Assembly: GCF_001625305.1 (NCBI RefSeq)
Contig: NW_017802824.1
Location: 1,241,402-1,305,401 of the forward strand
Direction of reading: 5' to 3'
Length of the DNA: 64,000 nucleotides
From: Branchiostoma belcheri
Lineage: Eukaryota; Chordata; Leptocardii; Amphioxiformes; Branchiostomatidae
This document shows positions 32,231 to 64,000 of this stretch, one piece after another (the stretch's first letter is position 1; the number at the start of each line of letters is the position of its first letter). The notes beneath the pieces were generated by a model. The model was not told the origin of the DNA and did no database searches. It worked only from the letters and a program-made list of their open reading frames with translations. The position numbers and the translations under genes were made by a program.

Positions 32231-32518
32231 CTCTAACATCTTTGAAAAATAAAAGTTTTCAATCATTGTACAAATGATTTTGATTCCGTGGGAACACCAC
32301 ATATACACAGCCACCATCACACACATGTATAAAAGGACTGCATCAAAGTAAAATATAAAACAATAAATTAGGACCTCGTGCCTTGGAACTAAATCCAAAG
32401 GGCCGGGAAAAATATCAAACATCGATATCAATAATTCTAGGTGAAAATTGGTTTGTAGACAAAACATACCATAGGAAGAATATTGCGTCTGAAGCCCTTG
32501 TTGCGAGAAAAGGGGAGA

Positions 32519-32900
32519 AAAGCTCCGAGTTGACGTGCTGACAATGCACCTGTCCACACGGCACGGGGGTCAGTGACAGCAGCAAACGAATGTGGCTTTG
32601 AAGTCTTACAACACCCTTCCTATTCACCTGACCTAGCGTCGTCGGACTTCTACCTGTTTCCCAAACTCAAGTTCCACTTACGTGGTCAACGTTTTGATGG
32701 TGATGATGGCGTCATTGGTGTGGTTTAGGCATTTTTAAGGGCTTCAGACGCAATATTCTTCCACAAGGGAAAGGAAAGCTGGAACATCGCGAGACCAAGT
32801 GCAATGAAGTTAGAGGGGACTATGTTAAAAAATAGTGTAAGAAAAAATTTTCTGCCATGACGTTTTTTGGGAGAGGCCGAGAACTTTTGGATCAACCCTC
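32519..32900 (+). pseudogene. Mariner (DD34D) transposase C-terminal relic
   Basis: The reading frame through 32540 gives DNAPVHTA, then HPSYSPDLASSDFYLFPKLK and FHLRGQRF. The second and third catalytic Asp (codons at 32540 and 32645) have exactly 34 residues between them, the mariner signature. An in-frame TAG at 32726-32728 and another stop near 32860 break it, and the N-terminal half is missing. A 26-bp piece of the same gene (32737-32762) is present inverted at 32474-32499. Confidence 0.8.
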
Positions 32901-32939
32901 GTACATCTAAACGTGAACATTATTTGGCGAAGGTATGAG

Positions 32940-34745
32940 ATTGTGGAACTCTTGTTTTCTGTATGCTGCGCTAGAAGTAGAAGACCGTTCAATCAACTTG
33001 AATGCGCGACAACAAACAGCTGCAAAGCAGCAAGATTTTATAGACAAATGCGCTTTGCCGGCTTCTTGATTCGCGTGAGACGTTCTAGAGCAAATGGCAC
33101 ACCTGGGGTCATCTGAGGTCACATACAGTTGCTAAGCAACAGGGGTTGTTTATGTTCGAATTCGGTATCATTCGAAGACTGACCGTGCTAGATGACGGTC
33201 ACAAAACAAGATGCCTCCCAAGAAAAGGATCAACAAAACAAAAAACACATTTCAACAGCAAATAAAGGCACACATTTTAACATAAATAATTTCTTTCAGG
33301 ACCTTGGGAACCTGTAGGCCCAAAAAGAGGTAGGATTTTCTTTCCTTTACTCGTGTTTTACGCGCTTGTTTTCATCGCTCGAGATCGGTTTTGTTCTCTG
33401 TGTGTACTGAGATAGTCTAGAAGATCGTTAAATTATCAATAGTAAATAAAGCCACACATTTAACATAAATCATTTAAATCATGTCTTTAGACAGCTTAAG
33501 GCCCTTACATCTAGGATTTTCTTTACTTTTTTCGTGTTTTGTGCGCCTATTTTCATCGGTTGGTTTCGTTATTAGTGTGTGACGTTACTGCGTTAGAAGA
33601 CCGGTCAAATTTGAATGCGCGACAACAAGCGGTTGGTAAGCAGCAAGGTAGTTTACAGGTTCAAATTCGGCACCATCCGAGGAATGACCGTGCTAGGAGC
33701 TAGGCGGTCACACAACAAGATAAAGGTAAAAATTTAAGATATATCATTTTCTGGACCTGGGCACCTGTCAAGAGGTAGGATTTTCTTTCCTTTCCTCATG
33801 TTTTACGCGTTTGTTTTCATCGGTCGTGTCTGATTGTCCCCGTACACTGCTGGTTGCGCTAGAAGACCGTTAAATTTGAATGCGCGACAACAAACAATTG
33901 CTAAGCAACAGGGTTGCTTACAGGTTCGAATGTGCGACAACAAGTGGTTGCTAAGAAGCAAAGTTGTTTACATGTTCGAATTCGGTATCATTCGAAGACT
34001 TGCCGTGTTAGGAGGCGGTCACACAACAGGATTTCTCCCAAGAAAACTAACAACAAAACAATTTTCACCAGCAAATAAAGGCACACATTAACATAAATAG
34101 TTTGTTTCAGGTCCTGAAGCACCAGCAAGCCTAAAGAGGTAGGGTTTTCTTTCTTTCTTCGTGAATTGAGCGTTTGTTTTCATCGATTACTTTCGTTCAC
34201 ACGAAAGGCGCCCACACAACAGGAACGGTTTGAAGGAAATGAACAATCACTTTTTATAGCAAATAAAGGCACAAATCTTAACACAAATAGTTTCTTTCAC
34301 CACCTTGGGAACCTGTAGGCCTGGAATAGGTAGGATTTTCTTTCTTTTTTCATGTTTTGCGCGTTTGTTTTCATCAGTCGTGTCTGATTGTCCCCGTACA
34401 CTGCGCTAGAAGACCGTTAAATTTGAATCCGTGACAACAAACAATTGCTAAGCAACAGGGTTGTTTACAGATTCGAATGTGCGGCAACAAGCAGTTGCTA
34501 AGCAGCAATTTTGTTTATGTTCGAATTCAGTATCATTCGAAAGCTAGCCGCGATTACACACAACAGGATTTCTCTCCACAAAAACGAACAACAAAACAAT
34601 TTTCAACAGCAAATAAAGGCGCACATTTAACTTGAATAGTTTCGTTCAGGTCCCGAAGCACCAGCAAGCCTAGTATAGAGGTAGGATTTCTTCCTTTCTC
34701 CACGAATTTCGCGTTTGTTTTCATCAATCGTGATTACTTCGTTCA
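32940..34745 (+). repeat. Tandem array with GACAACAA boxes and exon-like cassettes
   Basis: Units carrying AGAAGACCGTTAAATTTGAA, GCGCGACAACAA and GTTGCTAAGCAAC occur near 32975, 33128, 33590, 33855 and 34408. Each unit ends with GCAAATAAAGGCACAC, a pyrimidine tract and a short segment bounded in some units by cag and gtagga: 33300-33329, 34111-34138 and 34650-34680. The spacing is irregular (about 260-550 bp). No long ORF is conserved. Confidence 0.6.
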
Positions 34746-35395
34746 TTCCTGGTGTTAGCTCTGGTTAGCTATATTTTTGTAATGAAAACTGTTGAAAGAA
34801 TACCATTCGCGAACGCGCTCAAAGATTGCTACAGTGGCAGAAACACTACTCTCCAAGCAGATAGGTTGTGGGGGAATGATCGTTACATTTTTATATATGG
34901 CCGTTTTTTTTGTCCTGACCCCCACCCGTCGGTGGCCGCGGACCTTCTCTGGCTAATGGATACTGCCTGGCCAATTTGATACTGTCTTTTTGCCACCGAG
35001 AGGGATCTGCTTGGAGATTACAGAAACACCACAGGTGTTCGCTTATGACTTATATAAATGGTATAACCTGTAGGCTTTTAGAATTAACCATTTTTGGTAG
35101 GAAAGTAGCGCATAATATGGCCAATCATCATAACTTGTTACACAAGGCCCCATAGGTAGCCTGAATAAATGTCTGATTTTGGGAAGTGAACAATGAGTTT
35201 TTACACAAACAATTACTCTCAAAATCGGAGTTTAAAGGCGTATAACTTCCTAAAAATGCGGAATATCGGCAAAAAATCTATTGTGTTGTGATAACTGTGG
35301 CATGTTTTGTCTACAAACCAATTTTCACCTAGAATTATTGATACATGTACTAGTATTTGATATTTTTTCCGATTTAGTCCCAAGGCACGAGGTCC

Positions 35396-38300
35396 AATTT
35401 GATGACGTCATTTTGCCACGTGATTACACCAAGAAAGCTACTCATCCAGACTTGCTATCATACATCAAAATAAACTTTGGTTATTGCAGATTCAAAAAAT
35501 CTATGGTAGCACTGGTCCGTCTCGGTGGTACAAAAAACGTTCTCGGCATATGGACTAACAAGAATTCGGAGATCTCATACCTCCATGAAATATATTAGTT
35601 TTTCTAAATGTTTTTACACAGTACACTACAGTACAGAACAAAATAACACAGGTTTTTGTTTTCAAACAGTGGCAGATAGTAAACAAAGGTTAGTAAAATC
35701 TTACTGTACAAAAAGAACAGAATCAGCCAGACTGAAACAGGATTTCCAAGTCTGTTGTACGATGTTTTTATTTCTTAGTATACATAGTACATGTACACAG
35801 TCAATGTGCTATCCTGGAAAAGTCTTTATTTAGTTGTTAACTTGTTATCTGCATTACTGGCATGACTGCATACAGGTATTTACTGAGGCAAGACACGTCC
35901 TGTAGCAATTCAAGGAGAGGTGTTTTAAAGGTATCCAGTGCAGTTTTTAGAGCTTGGAAACCCGATTTTTCAAAGTCAATATTTTAGTCTACATACTGAG
36001 TTGAAACCACACTATCCCAATGTATATTGACCAAATGGAGCAAAAATTCTGACAGAAAATTGTTACTGGAATGGCCCTTGGCTAATTTTTAGGGTACCTC
36101 CCCTAAAATAAAGGACTCATCTTGGGGCTTGTTTCTGCTGTTTTAAATATCCAAAGTATGAAATACTGAGATTGAAATGCGTGCTAATGTGAAGCAGTAT
36201 GTGTCAATATCATAAAGATTGCCTTATTCATAATATTTCCAGTTTTGCTGCTCTGAAATCGCATTGGGTGCCTTTAAAATCTTTTACAGTAGGTAGACAG
36301 CTATAGCAGAGTTTGAACTCCAATTTTAAAAAAAACTCCAATTCTTGGTCCATTTGGTCTTCATAGTGACTTAAGTTTAAAGGCAACTGTAACAAATGAT
36401 CTCTTATTTTCATAGTCTCACCAGATATCTTTTACGATGGCTTACTAGTCCATATGGTCATTATGATTTCATATCTTTGGGGCTTGCACTGTTCGAAAGA
36501 CTAGAGAGGGAAAAGAGACAGAATGCAATTTTGTTCACTTCAAATGTTGAGCACCAACTTTGTCTTCTTCTTTTTTCTATTAAAGACATTGTATTTAATT
36601 GGCCCCTACTCCTTCCAGGATAAATGTAAGCATCAATTGGTTGAACTTGAAACATTAAAAAATTGCAACATGGTTATGAAAAAGCAGTCTTCTATTTGCT
36701 GGAATGCTTGTTAATTTGCCGAAGTGATCAACTCTAAGTTGGCATTCACAACAGAGATCATGATTTTTTTACTTCGATAATGATGTTTCTTCAATATCAC
36801 TGATGAATAAGAGATAACATATGAATATGAAAAGGCATGCAACCTGTCATACCAATCTGGTATAATATACATGTACAAAATGTATATATTTAAAAGTACA
36901 AGGCATAATATAGAGTGTATTAAAACAGGCACTATAGGCTTGCGATTGTTTACGTGGTCCAATGGACTTCAGGCACATGATACACACACACTGAACCTTC
37001 CATCCTTCACTGTTCAGTCCTCAACCCTTTACCAGGTTCTATTCAACCTCCATGAGCCACAGTACTAGTATATAAAACCACACCCACCACCCTTTACCCA
37101 ATGTTTGGTAGGAAGAAACCAAGATGAAACAGAGGGGGTCTTTGTGGACAAAAAGAATATTTTTGATTTTTTTTGTCAAGTCTTTCTTGCATGCTAACTT
37201 GTTGCCTGATGTGCCAGACTAACCACAAGAGGAACTAATGTATGGTAAATCAGGGCTCGAAATACTGGATGCATGTGCACCTATTAGTAAGTGCACCCAA
37301 ATTTGGAGCTGTGCACCCAATCTATTTCTCTAGGTGCACCAGTGCATCCAAATTTTTTGTAGGTTTACATTTTAGATATGTTGAATGTATAGTAGTACAC
37401 AACATATTCTTAACATCTAACGTTAAGTGTCAGAGAAATAATACAATCATTGTTATAGTGTTGACAAGGAAGGAAAGCCTTTTTTGTTCCATTTTTTGTA
37501 AGAAGAAAAGAATGCTACAGAATACATGTAACAAAGAATGTAGTTGACACACGCAAGACCACCCATATTACCAATGGTTTGCTCCATTCGTATTCAAACT
37601 ACCAAACAATTTTTCCCGACACCACACCATTTTAACACTATACACCATCCTACAACACAACCTAGTCTTGCTTTGAGACTTGCTCTCAAAAAACCCTCAA
37701 AGATACCAAACATCTTCTTTCATAATTAAAGTACCTAAAATACATTGGATTAAATGCGGACTATTCACATACATTAATATAATTTGTAAAATCATATATG
37801 TTACTCTTTGTGCTAAAATCATAAGCAATTTAAGTTCAGACAACTCTGGAAATGTTTATAATATCACAAAGCACTTTGAACACCAGTGTTTAATATATTC
37901 TTTACACCCTTAAATTTCGCAAGATAATTCAGTTTCTGATACACATGTTAATATTCAGTATTTACAAAATACATAAAGATGTACAACTATGTAGTCACAT
38001 TCTACAAATATGATAAAATGCATCAATAACAAAAAATGAAGTATTAATGACAGGTCTTTACTTTAATAAAAAAACTGCAAAACTATGTACAAACTCTACA
38101 ATCTGGTTGCACAGATTTACAGATATTATAGTACTCGTTTAGTTTTTTTTATCAAGATTAAAATTGTTAGATCTATAATGTGAAACTTTTTTCGGAATAG
38201 TATAATACATTTTTTTGTATTATGGAAGTAAATGATCCATTGCTCAATTAAGCTCTATATTTTCTTTCTTATATTTTAGCGTTTTCTAATAAAATCTAAA

Positions 38301-38405
38301 CTTCCTAAGCTCCCAGGCTTAGTAAAAATTGTCTTTTTTGAGTAAAATTGATGTCTTTCATCCTCGACATGCCAATAAGTTAGAAGTTCCTATATACAGT
38401 CATGC
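35396..38405. other. Intergenic region between convergent PIGV and CNK genes
   Basis: AT-rich. ORFs below 110 codons lack recognisable motifs. A fragment of the CAGGGCTCGAAAT element lies at 37251-37370. No RNA gene was recognised. Confidence 0.4.
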
Positions 38406-38749
38406 TAAGGCCACACTAATTTAATTTATTGGTTCTTGGATTCGCCTCTTCATTTCTTTCTGATTTACAAAAAAAAGGCTTATATTTTGCCCCCAACAGT
38501 TAAGGTAAATCCTTTTCTTCCTAATTGTTACAGTTTTTCCATCTATCAATGCAGTGATTAAAAGTTCAAAATTCATTCTTTAAACATTAACCCAGCTTTT
38601 CGTGTTGACTTCATGGCTCATATCGTAGCATTTGGAGCTATAATAGGATGCCTAGATCTGTTTTAATTTTTTTTTCACCCTGTACATGTTTGCTTTATAT
38701 TTTTTCATGAAAAATCCGAGAACCAACAAATTAAATTGGTGTGGCCTAA
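38406..38749. mobile_element. MITE family A, copy 4 (3' UTR side of CNK)
   Basis: Ends TAAGGCCACACTAATTTAAT and its complement. Its right end is only 19 bp beyond the CNK stop codon, so the 3' UTR of CNK must contain it or end in it. Confidence 0.75.
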
Positions 38750-38768
38750 TACCAGTAGTTTCAATTTT

Positions 38769-63992
<25,224 letters not shown>

Positions 63993-64000
63993 CTAACATT

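Larger units (their letters stand above)
32371..35395. mobile_element. Composite 3-kb element with ~96-bp inverted ends
   Basis: The left arm 32371-32467 (starting GGACCTCGTGCCTTGG) and right arm 35301-35395 are inverted copies with several differences. Between them lie the mariner relic and the tandem array. Whether the arms define one mobile unit or are two copies of one repeat in opposite orientation is open. Confidence 0.5.

Overview
The window is animal genomic DNA: split genes with GT-AG introns, several microsatellites, and many miniature inverted-repeat transposons (MITEs) and CR1/L2-like LINE tails. Gene content and repeat style fit an invertebrate chordate, most likely an amphioxus (Branchiostoma). 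That assignment is an inference, because no search was run.

Layout. (1) 199-2815: a 2.6-kb foldback element with arms of about 650-700 bp and a second palindrome nested inside. (2) 2934-6911 and 14020-18224: a segmental duplication. Each copy has a four-exon gene (+) for a SAM-dependent methyltransferase-like protein (334 and 329 aa), followed tail-to-tail by the last exon of TADA3 (-). Only the right-hand exon belongs to the complete TADA3 gene; the left one is an orphan. Between the blocks lie a 2 x 2.0-kb tandem repeat (about 7.9-11.9 kb) and a GC-rich transposon-like element (12881-13756). (3) 18096-28705: TADA3 (-), nine coding exons, 464 aa, a subunit of the SAGA/ATAC acetyltransferase complexes. 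(4) About 28983-29089: a compact bidirectional promoter with a perfect TCTCGCGAGA palindrome. (5) 29090-31914: PIGV (+), three exons, 492 aa, GPI mannosyltransferase II, with a probable GC-AG second intron. (6) 31915-38768: intergenic, with a mariner (DD34D) transposase relic and an array of repeats carrying exon-like cassettes. (7) 38769-63992: the 3' part of a very large CNK scaffold gene (connector enhancer of KSR, -), 22 exons with continuous phase, 1,623 codons before the stop. It includes a PH domain, a proline-rich exon, a seven-fold peptide-repeat exon and a C-terminal PDZ-binding motif; the N-terminal part lies beyond position 64000.

The three recognised genes are unrelated in pathway: chromatin acetylation, GPI-anchor synthesis, and Ras/MAPK scaffolding. 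TADA3 and PIGV share a promoter region. The points most worth a second look are the orphan TADA3 terminal exon with only synonymous changes, the fast-diverging methyltransferase pair (one copy with a coding palindrome), the run of ten phase-2 symmetric exons in CNK, the triplicated 3' end of TADA3 exon 7, and the exon-like cassette array at 33-34.7 kb. All exon boundaries were placed by hand from splice consensus, phase and remembered family homology.
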